DNA of 40,204 nt, taken from NCBI GenBank assembly GCA_017465575.1, contig JAFTVX010000044.1, forward strand, positions 1 to 40,204. The letters are read 5' to 3'. Positions within the stretch are counted from its first letter, which is position 1; every line of letters starts with the position of its first letter. The translations under genes and the position numbers were made by a program. The stretch comes from Alistipes sp. Its GTDB lineage: Bacteria; Bacteroidota; Bacteroidia; Bacteroidales; Rikenellaceae. Positions 1-7,083 of the stretch are shown here, one piece after another. Under the pieces are notes generated by a model, which saw nothing but the letters and a program-made list of their open reading frames with translations, had not been told where the DNA came from and did no database searches.

Positions 1-167
1 CGCACACTGCCCAAATGGTCGGTGATATAATAGTTAGTAGCCCAACTATTATCTGCAAATACAGCACGACCGCCAGTGATTGCAATACTCTCTGGAACTA
101 ATGCACCATTCTCTACACTCCATCTCAAAGAACCAGTATAGGCAAAGCCATTGCCTATGCTACAAAG
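1..167 (-). pseudogene. RHS-repeat protein fragment (edge, 5'-truncated)
   Basis: The minus strand has one open frame from position 167 to the left edge (55 codons). It ends with YYITDHLGSVR, the hallmark RHS-repeat core motif (YxxDHLGSVR). Upstream it reads GNGFAYTGSLRWSVENG and ITGGRAVFADN, as in Bacteroidetes RHS proteins. A TAA stop at 168-170 lies directly upstream in frame, and the frame has no ATG. The piece therefore lacks its N-terminal part and looks like a displaced RHS core/C-terminal segment; the rest lies outside the window. RHS proteins are polymorphic toxins or surface proteins whose tips recombine. The RHS identity is secure; whether the segment is expressed is unknown. Confidence 0.75.
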
Positions 168-193
168 TTAATAAAAAATAAACTTTGAGCAAA
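163..193 (-). promoter_or_regulatory. Bacteroidetes-type promoter at the RHS breakpoint
   Basis: On the minus strand, TTTG (190-193) is followed after 19 bp by TAACTTTG (163-170), a full match to the Bacteroidetes -33/-7 consensus. The -7 box overlaps the stop codon that truncates the RHS frame. Predicted transcription starts near 156, inside the RHS fragment. Confidence 0.45.
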
Positions 194-486
194 GAGGATT
201 GCATGTTTTTAGTTATTATAAGTTTTCCTCTTAAAAAACATTTTAACCCCTCGTAACTCATTGTAACCCATTTTAACTCACTAATAATCAATACACTATA
301 CCATACACCCTCGTAACTTATTGATAATCAGCGAGTGGAAAAATTCGCATTTTCACCACCGTATACTGCGCTGATAATCAATATCTTACAAATGGCCAAC
401 AGGAAAAATTTAGGGGCAAAAAATTTGGCAATGCTATATATAAGCCGTAACTTTGCATTAGGAAAATCCACAAAACCAACCCTACT
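171..486. other. Intergenic region with phased repeats and a hairpin
   Basis: No gene is seen. It holds a 10-bp-phased array of TTTTAAC/TCGTAAC units (239-290, resuming at 310-330). It also holds a 15-bp inverted repeat with one mismatch (319-333 with 369-383, TATTGATAATCAGCG type) around an AT-rich loop, and the promoter of the next gene. Confidence 0.6.
424..455 (+). promoter_or_regulatory. Promoter of the exported-protein operon
   Basis: TTTG at 424-427, then 20 bp, then TAACTTTG at 448-455 match the Bacteroidetes sigma-ABfr consensus. The implied start lies about 25 nt before the ATG at 487. Confidence 0.6.
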
Positions 487-1209
487 ATGACGAAACTAAC
501 CAAAGGGCTACTTAGGCTATTGTTGCTCGGCGCTATGGTGGTTGCCACCAACAATGCGATAGCGCAACACACCTATAGTTTTAGTGATGAACTCGGCACA
601 TATCGAGTGAAGTTCAAACCTCACAAAGCCACAAAGTTCGAGACACCAACGGCAAAGCCACTACTTTCCTCAACGCACGAATTACGCCTTGGCATCCTGT
701 GGGGAGGTTTAGATTATTATGGCGACATAGCCAACGAAAGCTCTATATACCTCTACAGCGACAGTGGCAATGTAACAGGCATATCGGGTCCCGACCACTG
801 GTACGCCTTTACGCTCGATTATGGCTATTGGGCAAGAGAGTGGTTTAGCATTGGTGGCTCTATAAGTTGGATTGCAGGTCTTTGCAACTACTACAACGAG
901 TATGACCGCAAGCTCGCCTTCACCGACCATCGCAACTATATCTCAATTATGCCCATAGCGCGTTTTGCGTGGGTGCGTAAGGGCAGAGTGCAGCTCTACT
1001 CATCTATCGGTTTTGGCTTAGGAATCCTCTACCAACGATTTCATCACAGCCCTAACCCTATAAAAGTCAAGCCCTACTTTACATACGACTTAAAGCCCTT
1101 CGGCATCGCCGTAGGTCGTAAGTGGTTTGGCTATATGGAGTTGGGCTATGGCTCACGCGGAGTGATAAATGTGGGCTTCGGCTATCGTATCAACACTAAA
1201 ACCAAGTAA
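487..1209 (+). CDS. Secreted outer-membrane-barrel-like protein (paralogue 1)
   Basis: A 240-residue protein that I do not recognise as a named family. Residues 1-26 form a clear signal peptide (basic start, LLLLGAMVVA core, cleavage after AIAQ). The mature part has alternating aromatic and glycine-rich strands such as SSIGFGLGILY and a C-terminal GYGSRGVINVGFGYRIN, typical of a small beta-barrel ending in an aromatic residue near the C-terminus. It is closely similar in layout to the next gene, with which it shares a 2-bp gap, so they are tandem paralogues in one operon with the lipoprotein at 1955. An outer-membrane location is inferred, and the function is unknown. Confidence 0.75.
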   Translation: MTKLTKGLLRLLLLGAMVVATNNAIAQHTYSFSDELGTYRVKFKPHKATKFETPTAKPLLSSTHELRLGILWGGLDYYGDIANESSIYLYSDSGNVTGISGPDHWYAFTLDYGYWAREWFSIGGSISWIAGLCNYYNEYDRKLAFTDHRNYISIMPIARFAWVRKGRVQLYSSIGFGLGILYQRFHHSPNPIKVKPYFTYDLKPFGIAVGRKWFGYMELGYGSRGVINVGFGYRINTKTK

Positions 1210-1211
1210 CT

Positions 1212-1949
1212 ATGCGACACCTATATAAATATATAATGGTTGCCATCTTCGCCATTGTGGCAGATATTGTGGTGGCACAGGAGGTGGTGAGCGACGAGCT
1301 TATCCGCGACCGTGTAACAAGCTATATCTCCACCTCAAGCAACGATGTGAACAACCTCACCACGGTAAACTACATTGGGCATAAGGCGGAGGAGAGCGTG
1401 CGTTGGACAAACGATATTCGCATCGGTTATGGCGCACCCGGTGTCTTATCACTTCTATTTCTTGATGAGTCATTCATCTTCACTTACGATGATATGCACA
1501 TACCCGAGACACTTCCAGGCAGGGTGGATAGGCTACACACCAATCGTGGTCCGATGCGTAGGTTTATGACCCTCTCGGCGAACTACCACCGCCAGATAAA
1601 GCCTTGGTTTGCCCTTGGCTGCAAAAGCTCGCTTGCTGGCATCTGGCAATCGACTTTCGACTCGATTAGCGGCGAGAAACGCTACTCGGACAATGTCTAT
1701 AATATTGCCGCCTTGGTCGATGCTCGCTTCTCGTGGTTGCGCCGCGATATGGTCGAGATGTATTCATCTGTAGGTCTTGGACTTATGGCGCATATCGAGA
1801 GAATGAATGGCGCATTATGGCCTATGTTCGACATCGCCGCCATCGGTATTTCGGTGGGTAGGTCGTTCTACGGCTTTTTGGAGATTGGCGCGGGATGCAC
1901 GGGCTCGGCGCGCATAGGTTTTGGATTTAGGTTTAACGACAAAAAGTAG
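1212..1949 (+). CDS. Secreted outer-membrane-barrel-like protein (paralogue 2)
   Basis: A 245-residue protein with an N-terminal signal peptide (residues 1-22, ending IVVAQ). Its C-terminal half aligns by eye with the preceding gene: MYSSVGLGLMAHIER against LYSSIGFGLGILYQR, ISVGRSFYGFLEIGAG against IAVGRKWFGYMELGYG, and a final IGFGFRFN against VGFGYRIN. The pair probably arose by tandem duplication. A small outer-membrane barrel is likely. The ATG lies 2 bp after the previous stop, implying translational coupling. The function is not recognisable from sequence. Confidence 0.75.
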   Translation: MRHLYKYIMVAIFAIVADIVVAQEVVSDELIRDRVTSYISTSSNDVNNLTTVNYIGHKAEESVRWTNDIRIGYGAPGVLSLLFLDESFIFTYDDMHIPETLPGRVDRLHTNRGPMRRFMTLSANYHRQIKPWFALGCKSSLAGIWQSTFDSISGEKRYSDNVYNIAALVDARFSWLRRDMVEMYSSVGLGLMAHIERMNGALWPMFDIAAIGISVGRSFYGFLEIGAGCTGSARIGFGFRFNDKK

Positions 1950-1954
1950 CGACT

Positions 1955-2689
1955 ATGAAACGATATATCATCTGGATTATGGCTCTAATCACGCTTGCCA
2001 CATCGTGCGTTGTTGAAGATGGCTATGAGCGCGAGCCAATAGCTATTGGTGAGGCGATTGCATCGAGCGGCATCTCCGATATAGCCAACTACACCCGCAC
2101 ATTTATCAGCATAGCAGCCATAGACGAATATCTCGCCACCGAAGACGAGGAGTTGCGCGAGCAGCTACGCACCAACTATATCGGTACGAACTGCACAATC
2201 GAGCAGGAGGGCAACAATATCATTGTCTACACCTACAACTATTATGGTAATAGTTATACTCTCCACGACATCACCACCGACGGCAAAGCATTGCGTGATG
2301 GTGGTGTATGGCAAAGCGAAGATTTTAGACTCTTTACCACCGACAACGCTATAACAATGGTGGTAACGGATACAAATAAAGACGGCATAGGAGATAGCGC
2401 ATCGCTCAATTTTGAGGATATAGAGTTCAATATCGAGCAGGGCTACACCTTCAATGTTGGCGGTAGATTTGTCTCAAACTATGGCAAGGGCTATACTCTC
2501 AACAGCGAAATATACAAGAAGCTTAGCTTCGTGGACAAAGGCTTCGTAAGTGGCATTGTCGATTTGCGATATACTGACGAGGGTAATGGCTACGATGACT
2601 TTGTTACGGCAGAGTATCTCGACCATACCAAGATAGGCATAAGCTATCTACAATACTACAAATTGATAACCAACTATAATATCAGATAA
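1955..2689 (+). CDS. Predicted lipoprotein, third gene of the operon
   Basis: A 244-residue protein. The N-terminus MKRYIIWIMALITLATSC is a lipoprotein signal with lipobox LATS-C, so the mature protein should start at the acylated Cys18. The rest is acidic and beta-rich, with paired statements such as DITTDGKALRDGGVWQSEDFRLFTTDNAITMVVTDTNKDG split by short turns; no known domain is recognised. It starts 5 bp after the preceding stop and is followed by a strong terminator, so the three genes form one transcript. It may be a surface or periplasmic partner of the two barrel-like proteins, but this is inference from order only. Confidence 0.75.
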   Translation: MKRYIIWIMALITLATSCVVEDGYEREPIAIGEAIASSGISDIANYTRTFISIAAIDEYLATEDEELREQLRTNYIGTNCTIEQEGNNIIVYTYNYYGNSYTLHDITTDGKALRDGGVWQSEDFRLFTTDNAITMVVTDTNKDGIGDSASLNFEDIEFNIEQGYTFNVGGRFVSNYGKGYTLNSEIYKKLSFVDKGFVSGIVDLRYTDEGNGYDDFVTAEYLDHTKIGISYLQYYKLITNYNIR

Positions 2690-2693
2690 CAAT

Positions 2694-2728
2694 AGTAGGG
2701 AGACTCAACGATGAGCCTCCCTACTGTT
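2694..2728 (+). terminator. Rho-independent terminator
   Basis: AGTAGGGAG (2694-2702) pairs with CTCCCTACT (2717-2725), with a further CTC/GAG extension inside and a short T-run after. It closes the three-gene operon and may also serve the convergent thioesterase gene. Confidence 0.75.
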
Positions 2729-2746
2729 TAATTAAGATGATGTTCG

Positions 2747-3118
2747 CTACAACTTGCTGAGGAACTTCTCGCGATTTACGACAAAGCGAATATGCTCGCC
2801 CGAGCCGATAAGCGTCTCACCATCAAAGGCCTCAACCTTGAAGGTCAGCTTACGGCCATCAACCTCGGTAAGCTCGGCTACTGCCTGAACGGTGTTGCCC
2901 ACCTTCGAGGGCTTGAGGTGCGAGGTAGATATCATCGAGCCTACGGTCGTTTCGCCCTCGCCGAGGTGGAGCGCTACCGCCAACATCGCAGCATTCTCCA
3001 TAAGTGCCACCATCGCGGGTGTTGCCAACACAGCCATATCACCCGAGCCAATATATTCTGCGGTATTTCCCGCCTCAACGCGCATAGCGCTAATGTGCTT
3101 TAAACCTTTCTCCAACAT
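2747..3118 (-). CDS. Hotdog-fold thioesterase (FlK-like)
   Basis: A 123-residue single-domain protein resembling the fluoroacetyl-CoA thioesterase-like hotdog family. The central segment VLATPAMVALMENAAMLAV carries the conserved Thr and Glu positions of this family, and VGSMISTSHLKPSKVGNTVQAVAEL gives the hotdog beta-strands with the conserved His. It is the full expected length, cytosolic and probably acts as a dimer. The physiological acyl-CoA substrate cannot be read from sequence; most gut homologues are not fluoroacetate enzymes. It is a single-gene unit convergent with the upstream operon. Confidence 0.8.
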   Translation of the reverse strand: MLEKGLKHISAMRVEAGNTAEYIGSGDMAVLATPAMVALMENAAMLAVALHLGEGETTVGSMISTSHLKPSKVGNTVQAVAELTEVDGRKLTFKVEAFDGETLIGSGEHIRFVVNREKFLSKL

Positions 3119-3206
3119 AGTTTACAGATATTATATTAGGTGCAAAAGTAATAAAAAATAGCGGTCGGCACAACTTATTTTGCGTTTTATGCGTTATATT
3201 TGCGAT

Positions 3207-3800
3207 ATGAAACGCTTGCTACGCATAACGCTAATCATCACTCTACTGCTCGCGATTGCCACTCCCGCAGAGGCACAATCGCGCAAACAGCGTGTGCGTG
3301 GTGCCTCGGCAGCACGCTGGGAGGTGGATAGTCGTGGCGACTCGGTGTTGCATATCACACTCCTGCCGGTCAATATTTTCCACCGCACACGCGACCTTAA
3401 GAACTACCAGAAGATGGTGCGTGCCGTGAAGAAGGTCTACCCTCTTGCCTTGGAGGCCTCGCGCCGTATGGCGAGTGTCGATGTTGAGCTTTCGGAGCTT
3501 AAGCGCCGCGACAGGAAGAAGTACACCGAGGCCATGGAAGAGGCTCTGAAAGAGGAGATTACACCGATGCTCTGGAAGATGACACGCTACGAGGGCAAGA
3601 TACTGCTTAAGCTTATTGACCGCGAAACCGACTTCACGGTATTTCAGATTATCAAGGATTATCGCTCGGGCTTTACTGCGGGCTTCTATCAGATGCTCGC
3701 CCGAATGTTTGGCAACAACCTAAAACTGCAATACGACCCCAAGGGCGAGGACGAGATGTTGGAGCAGATAGTGCTATACTATAAGGCAGGACTGCTGTAA
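3207..3800 (+). CDS. DUF4294-family exported protein
   Basis: A 197-residue protein counted from the ATG at 3207. A longer TTG-started frame from 3180 exists, but the ATG gives a proper signal peptide (MKRLLRITLIITLLLAIATPAEA, residues 1-23), so I chose it. The body is helical and strongly charged: RDLKNYQKMVRAVKKVYPLALEA, then a Lys/Glu-rich stretch, then GFTAGFYQMLARMFGNNLKLQYDP. This matches the DUF4294 family found widely in Bacteroidetes, whose role is unknown. A TAnnTTTG-like box at 3195-3202 lies too close to this ATG to be its promoter unless translation starts later. Confidence 0.8.
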   Translation: MKRLLRITLIITLLLAIATPAEAQSRKQRVRGASAARWEVDSRGDSVLHITLLPVNIFHRTRDLKNYQKMVRAVKKVYPLALEASRRMASVDVELSELKRRDRKKYTEAMEEALKEEITPMLWKMTRYEGKILLKLIDRETDFTVFQIIKDYRSGFTAGFYQMLARMFGNNLKLQYDPKGEDEMLEQIVLYYKAGLL

Positions 3801-4018
3801 GGGGAGAGCAAAGAGCAAAGAGCAAAGAGCAAAGAGAGAGCAGGCGTTCCGCCTGCGGGCAATAGCCCCAAGGGGCAAAAGGGGTAAAAGGGTTCCAAGT
3901 GGGGGCGTAGCCAGCGCTTGGAACAAGCGCAACCCCTTGTACCACTCAGACCACTTAGACTCCTCTGCGTTAGCTGGCGCTCCAGAGGAGCGCAATCTGC
4001 CACCTCCCAGCCAGCACA
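3801..4018. repeat. Palindrome-dense intergenic repeat block
   Basis: It begins with about four tandem GAGCAAA units (3805-3833). Several perfect stem-loops follow: GCAGGCG/CGCCTGC (3840-3856), GTTCCAAG/CTTGGAAC (3892-3924), GCGCTTG/CAAGCGC (3914-3930) and CTCCTCTG/CAGAGGAG (3960-3990). Open frames across it are repetitive and rich in Leu, Pro and Arg, and I judge them non-coding. Confidence 0.6.
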
Positions 4019-4266
4019 CTTTGTCGTCAAAAGTCGTGAGATGTGGGTTATCGCAAAAATGCCGTCGATGGGCTGTACTTGGCGTATTTCCCATTCGCCA
4101 TTTCGACTGAAGCGTCGCAGTAGCGCCGCTATCACAAAAAAAAAGTCGGTGCGCCAATTTCCCCCATAATACCCTCCGCCTCAAATACCCAAATGAAAGC
4201 CTCATTAACCCTAATCATCGACGAAAGGTATGCGCACCGACATATAACATTATAGCGACGACAAAG
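4019..4266. repeat. Palindromic element, copy A (composite)
   Basis: CTTTGTCGTC (4019-4028) is matched by GACGACAAAG (4257-4266). The left part holds the family core hairpin (ATGGGC..TACTTGGCGTATTTCCCAT, 4068-4095) and the conserved ATCAC (4131-4135). The right part is a second palindrome with arms GTCGGTGCGC (4145-4154) and GCGCACCGAC (4232-4241). It is the most diverged copy. Confidence 0.55.
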
Positions 4267-4413
4267 GTATAGCAGAGGCAGCCGTATTGAAATACATAGT
4301 TTACATAAAGAGTAACCAATTTTACTTTTATGCCACCACTAACCACAAAAGAGTTAGGATAACACAATAATTATTAGTAATTTTGGTTAGTCTAATAGAG
4401 AATTGGTTGCGCT

Positions 4414-5286
4414 ATGAACAAGAGATATAAATTCAGCACCATAGATGATGTAAATAGACTTTACAACATCCCGACGCTACATCCACTAATTAGCGTTATC
4501 AAGCTTTCGGATGTCAAGCCTATCGACATTCACCATAGCGAGCTCGGCATCTACACCATCGCCTGCCTCATTAATGACGATGGCAGTGGCTCTGTTCACT
4601 TCTTTGCGCCAACCAATAACATCACGCTGGACACGCGCGAGTTTTATAGAATGAACGGCTGTAGCCTCAACTTCCACCCCTCGCTACTTGATGATACGCT
4701 GCTTGTACATCGTATGCCGGAATATACATTCTTCAAGTATGCGCCCCACGATGTGTTACACCTCTCAGATTTCGAGATGAGGATTGTCGTGGGATGCATC
4801 AACGGCATAGGTAAGGAGCTAAATAATACTACCGACAACTACACCACACGCATCATCGCCTCAGGAATGGCCGTGCTATTTAGTTTCTGTATGCGCTACT
4901 ACGACCGCGAATACTCTGCGCATAGCGACAGTAGCGACATCATCAAGCGACTCAATATGTTGCTCAACAACCACCTCGCCCGCCCTATCCACGAGCGTTG
5001 TGAGCTGCCCAGCGTAGCGTGGTGCGCCGAGCGTATGCACCTGTCGGCCAACTACTTTGGCGACTTGGTCAAGCGCCAGAGCCACCGCTCGGCACAGGAT
5101 ATTATACATCAGCGCATCATCGCCGAGGCACGACTGCTGCTCGACCGTGGAAGATACTCGATAAGCGAGATTTCGTACCACCTCGGCTTTAAGTACCCGC
5201 ACCACCTGACGCGCGTATTCAAGCGCATCTTGGGCATCACTCCCAACGAATACCGAGCAAAAGTGCAGATAAAAAAGCCACTGTGA
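4414..5286 (+). CDS. AraC-family transcriptional regulator
   Basis: A 290-residue DNA-binding regulator. The C-terminal ~95 residues form the double helix-turn-helix of the AraC/XylS family: HLSANYFGDLVKRQSHRSA is the first helix-turn-helix, and ISEISYHLGFKYPHHLTRVFKRILGITPNEYR is the classic second one with the GFxxxxxxxRxFKxxxGxTPxxYR signature. The N-terminal ~180 residues form a cupin-like sensory domain with no obvious ligand motif. It is monocistronic. A -7-like TAATTTTG at 4378-4385 lies upstream without a clear -33 box. Its targets are unknown. Confidence 0.9.
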   Translation: MNKRYKFSTIDDVNRLYNIPTLHPLISVIKLSDVKPIDIHHSELGIYTIACLINDDGSGSVHFFAPTNNITLDTREFYRMNGCSLNFHPSLLDDTLLVHRMPEYTFFKYAPHDVLHLSDFEMRIVVGCINGIGKELNNTTDNYTTRIIASGMAVLFSFCMRYYDREYSAHSDSSDIIKRLNMLLNNHLARPIHERCELPSVAWCAERMHLSANYFGDLVKRQSHRSAQDIIHQRIIAEARLLLDRGRYSISEISYHLGFKYPHHLTRVFKRILGITPNEYRAKVQIKKPL

Positions 5287-5318
5287 TACTGTTTTGAGCG
5301 AGTTAGAGTAGCCAAAAT

Positions 5319-5349
5319 TTTGCTATTTGAAAACTTTACACTATCTTTG
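5319..5349 (+). promoter_or_regulatory. Promoter of tRNA-Gln
   Basis: TTTG at 5319-5322, a 19-bp spacer and TATCTTTG at 5342-5349 fit the Bacteroidetes consensus, about 20 bp before the mature tRNA end. Confidence 0.55.
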
Positions 5350-5369
5350 CCACGCTTACGAGCAACGAT

Positions 5370-5443
5370 TGAGCTATGGTGTAATGGTAACACAGCAGAT
5401 TTTGGTTCTGTTATTCTGAGTTCGAATCTCGGTAGCTCAACCA
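5370..5443 (+). tRNA. tRNA-Gln (anticodon TTG)
   Basis: It forms a full cloverleaf: acceptor TGAGCTA (5370-5376) pairs with TAGCTCA (5433-5439), the anticodon loop carries TTG, and the T-arm loop is TTCGAAT. The CCA end is encoded at 5441-5443. It has its own promoter and terminator, so it is a single-gene unit. Confidence 0.93.
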
Positions 5444-5448
5444 GAAAG

Positions 5449-5479
5449 TCCGATAGGTTATTGCTTATCGGATTTTTTT
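5449..5479 (+). terminator. Rho-independent terminator after tRNA-Gln
   Basis: TCCGATA (5449-5455) pairs with TATCGGA (5466-5472), followed by seven T. The next -7-like box, TATATTTG (5481-5488), lies right behind it and probably drives the nucleotidase gene. Confidence 0.85.
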
Positions 5480-5518
5480 GTATATTTGCATAAATAAAAT
5501 TTCAAATAGCTTCCCTAT

Positions 5519-6442
5519 ATGGCTTTCCCTATTGAGAATAAGTTGGTTGTTGCGGTATCATCTTCGGCATTGTTCGACCTCTCGGAGTCGGATAAGGTAT
5601 ATAATGAGTGTGGCTTGCAGGAGTATCGTCGCTACCAGGAGCAGAATATCGATGTTCCTCTGGGTAAGGGCGTTGCATTCCCCTTTGTCAAGCGCTTGTT
5701 GAGCCTCAACGAGGCATTCCCTGCCGAGCAACCTGTCGAGGTTGTGCTGCTCTCGCGTAACTCGCCAGAGACAGGCTTGCGTGTATTCCGCACCATCAAG
5801 CACTACGGTCTCGATATCTCGCGCGCCTCGTTCTTCTCGGGCGAGTCGCCATATAAGTATCTCCCCGCCTTTAATGCTTCGCTCTTTCTCTCGGCCTCGG
5901 AGCGCGATGTGAAGAACGCTTGCGATGCAGGCTATGCAGCGGGTCGTGTCCTCGACAGCGAGGTTATGGACGATGTGCAGGATAGCGAGCTACGCATCGC
6001 CTTCGACTTCGATGGCGTAATTGCCGACGACGATAGCGAGAAAATATACCAGGAGCACGGCTTGCAGGCCTTCCACCTTCACGAGGCAGCAACCAAAAAG
6101 CCCCTCGACCCAGGCCCTCTTGCCGACTTGCTGATTAAGATTTCGAACCTCCAGCGCTTGGAGATGGAGCGTATGAAGGAGGATGCGGAGTACCGCCGTA
6201 AACTGAAGATTTCTATCGTTACAGCCCGCAATGCCCCCGCCCACGAGCGTGTGGTAAACACCCTAAAGAGTTGGGGCGTAGAGGTTACCGAGGCCTTCTT
6301 CCTCGGTGGCATCTCTAAGGATAGAGTGTTGGAGATTATGCGCCCACATATCTTCTTCGACGACCAGATGTCGCACCTCGACCACCTACGCAATGTCCCC
6401 GCCGTGCATATCCCGATGGGCATCGCCAACGAGAAAAGGTAA
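5519..6442 (+). CDS. Cytosolic 5'-nucleotidase (NT5C1-like)
   Basis: A 307-residue enzyme of the 5-nucleotidase family related to animal cytosolic cN-I, which hydrolyses nucleoside monophosphates to nucleosides. The catalytic HAD motif I is AFDFDGVIADDDSEKIYQEHG (Asp163 and Asp165), motif II is IVTARNAP, and motif IV is FFDDQMSHLD. The N-terminal half carries a degenerate look-alike, VAVSSSALFDLSESDKVYNECG, as is known for this family. There is no signal peptide, so it is cytosolic. It is followed after 10 bp by a small membrane protein, probably in the same transcript. Confidence 0.88.
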   Translation: MAFPIENKLVVAVSSSALFDLSESDKVYNECGLQEYRRYQEQNIDVPLGKGVAFPFVKRLLSLNEAFPAEQPVEVVLLSRNSPETGLRVFRTIKHYGLDISRASFFSGESPYKYLPAFNASLFLSASERDVKNACDAGYAAGRVLDSEVMDDVQDSELRIAFDFDGVIADDDSEKIYQEHGLQAFHLHEAATKKPLDPGPLADLLIKISNLQRLEMERMKEDAEYRRKLKISIVTARNAPAHERVVNTLKSWGVEVTEAFFLGGISKDRVLEIMRPHIFFDDQMSHLDHLRNVPAVHIPMGIANEKR

Positions 6443-6452
6443 AAGACTGACT

Positions 6453-6725
6453 GTGAAGGAGTTTTTCAACAAGGTATTAGATAAGATAAAGGCGTTTCTA
6501 CAGCGTCTATCATTCCGCACGGGGGTTGTTGTGCTCGCTTCGTGCGTGGTCTTTTATATACTCTCGTTTGCACAGATGGCACTACCTATCTCGCCCGCAA
6601 TGAAGGGTGTGCTATGGTTTGTGCTCTTCGGTATGGCAAAGACCACGCAGTATGCAGGTCTTGCAATTGTCGGCATCGAGGGATGGAAACGCATCAAAGG
6701 GTACTTTAAAAAGAATGAGGAATGA
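6453..6725 (+). CDS. Small two-helix membrane protein, unknown function
   Basis: A 90-residue protein starting at a GTG (6453), 10 bp after the nucleotidase stop. A longer frame extends back into the nucleotidase gene but overlaps it heavily, so I reject that start. After an amphipathic basic N-terminus (KEFFNKVLDKIKAFLQRL) come two membrane segments, roughly residues 23-43 (GVVVLASCVVFYILSFAQMA) and 50-75 (KGVLWFVLFGMA..AGLAIVGI), and a basic tail ending KKNEE. I do not recognise the family. Co-transcription with the nucleotidase is likely; a functional link is not shown. Confidence 0.65.
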   Translation: MKEFFNKVLDKIKAFLQRLSFRTGVVVLASCVVFYILSFAQMALPISPAMKGVLWFVLFGMAKTTQYAGLAIVGIEGWKRIKGYFKKNEE

Positions 6726-6779
6726 GAAATTAGCAATTAGAAATGAGCAATCTTTTTTAGATAAATTCCCATAAAAAAG

Positions 6780-6794
6780 CATTTTAACTCATTG
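6780..6794. repeat. Short copy of the phased TTTTAAC repeat
   Basis: CATTTTAACTCATTG preceded by AAAAAAG, with an upstream AGAAATGAGCAA segment like that before the 22.3-kb array. It looks like a truncated member of the phased-repeat family. Confidence 0.45.
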
Positions 6795-6830
6795 TCTGCG
6801 ACAATGCAACCTTCCAAAACCCCACGGTCA

Positions 6831-6958
6831 AAATTTGTTGTCAAAAGCCGTGAGATGTGGTGCCAAATGAAAGAGCCTCGGATGGGACATACTCGAAGTA
6901 TTTCCCATTCGGGGCTCTGAGTTTGGTGCCGCAGATTGCGGCTTTTCACAACAAATTT
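6831..6958. repeat. Palindromic element, copy B
   Basis: A 128-bp near-palindrome. AAATTTGTTGT (6831-6841) matches ACAACAAATTT (6948-6958), followed inward by AAAAGCCG/CGGCTTTT and GGTGCC/GGTGCC arms. The core ATGGGACATACTCGAAGTAT with TTTCCCAT sits at 6882-6907. It lies between two convergent genes. Confidence 0.75.
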
Positions 6959-7083
6959 ATTTAGCGTCAGTGAGGGGCATATACAACACTCGCCAAAAAA
7001 AATGCGGATGGGCTGTACTTTGGCGTACTGCTCATTCGCATTTTTTTGGTAGGGGCAGTAGATGCCCCTCAATCACGCTAAAT
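6959..7083. repeat. Palindromic element, copy C, ending on the rluB stop codon
   Basis: It directly abuts copy B. Outer arms ATTTAGCG..GAGGGGCAT (6959-6980) and ATGCCCCTC..CGCTAAAT (7062-7083) enclose CCAAAAAAAATGCG (6993-7006) paired with CGCATTTTTTTGG (7037-7049). The core is ATGGGC..GTACTTTGGCGTAC..GCTCAT. The last base is shared with the stop codon of the minus-strand gene. The A/T-rich inner hairpin could act as a terminator in both directions. Confidence 0.75.

Noticed and set aside
3673-4205. Minus-strand frames of 90-143 codons across 3.7-4.2 kb
   Set aside because: They translate repeats and palindromes (LLFALCS/LPLLPLGAI types) and overlap each other; no signal of coding was seen.
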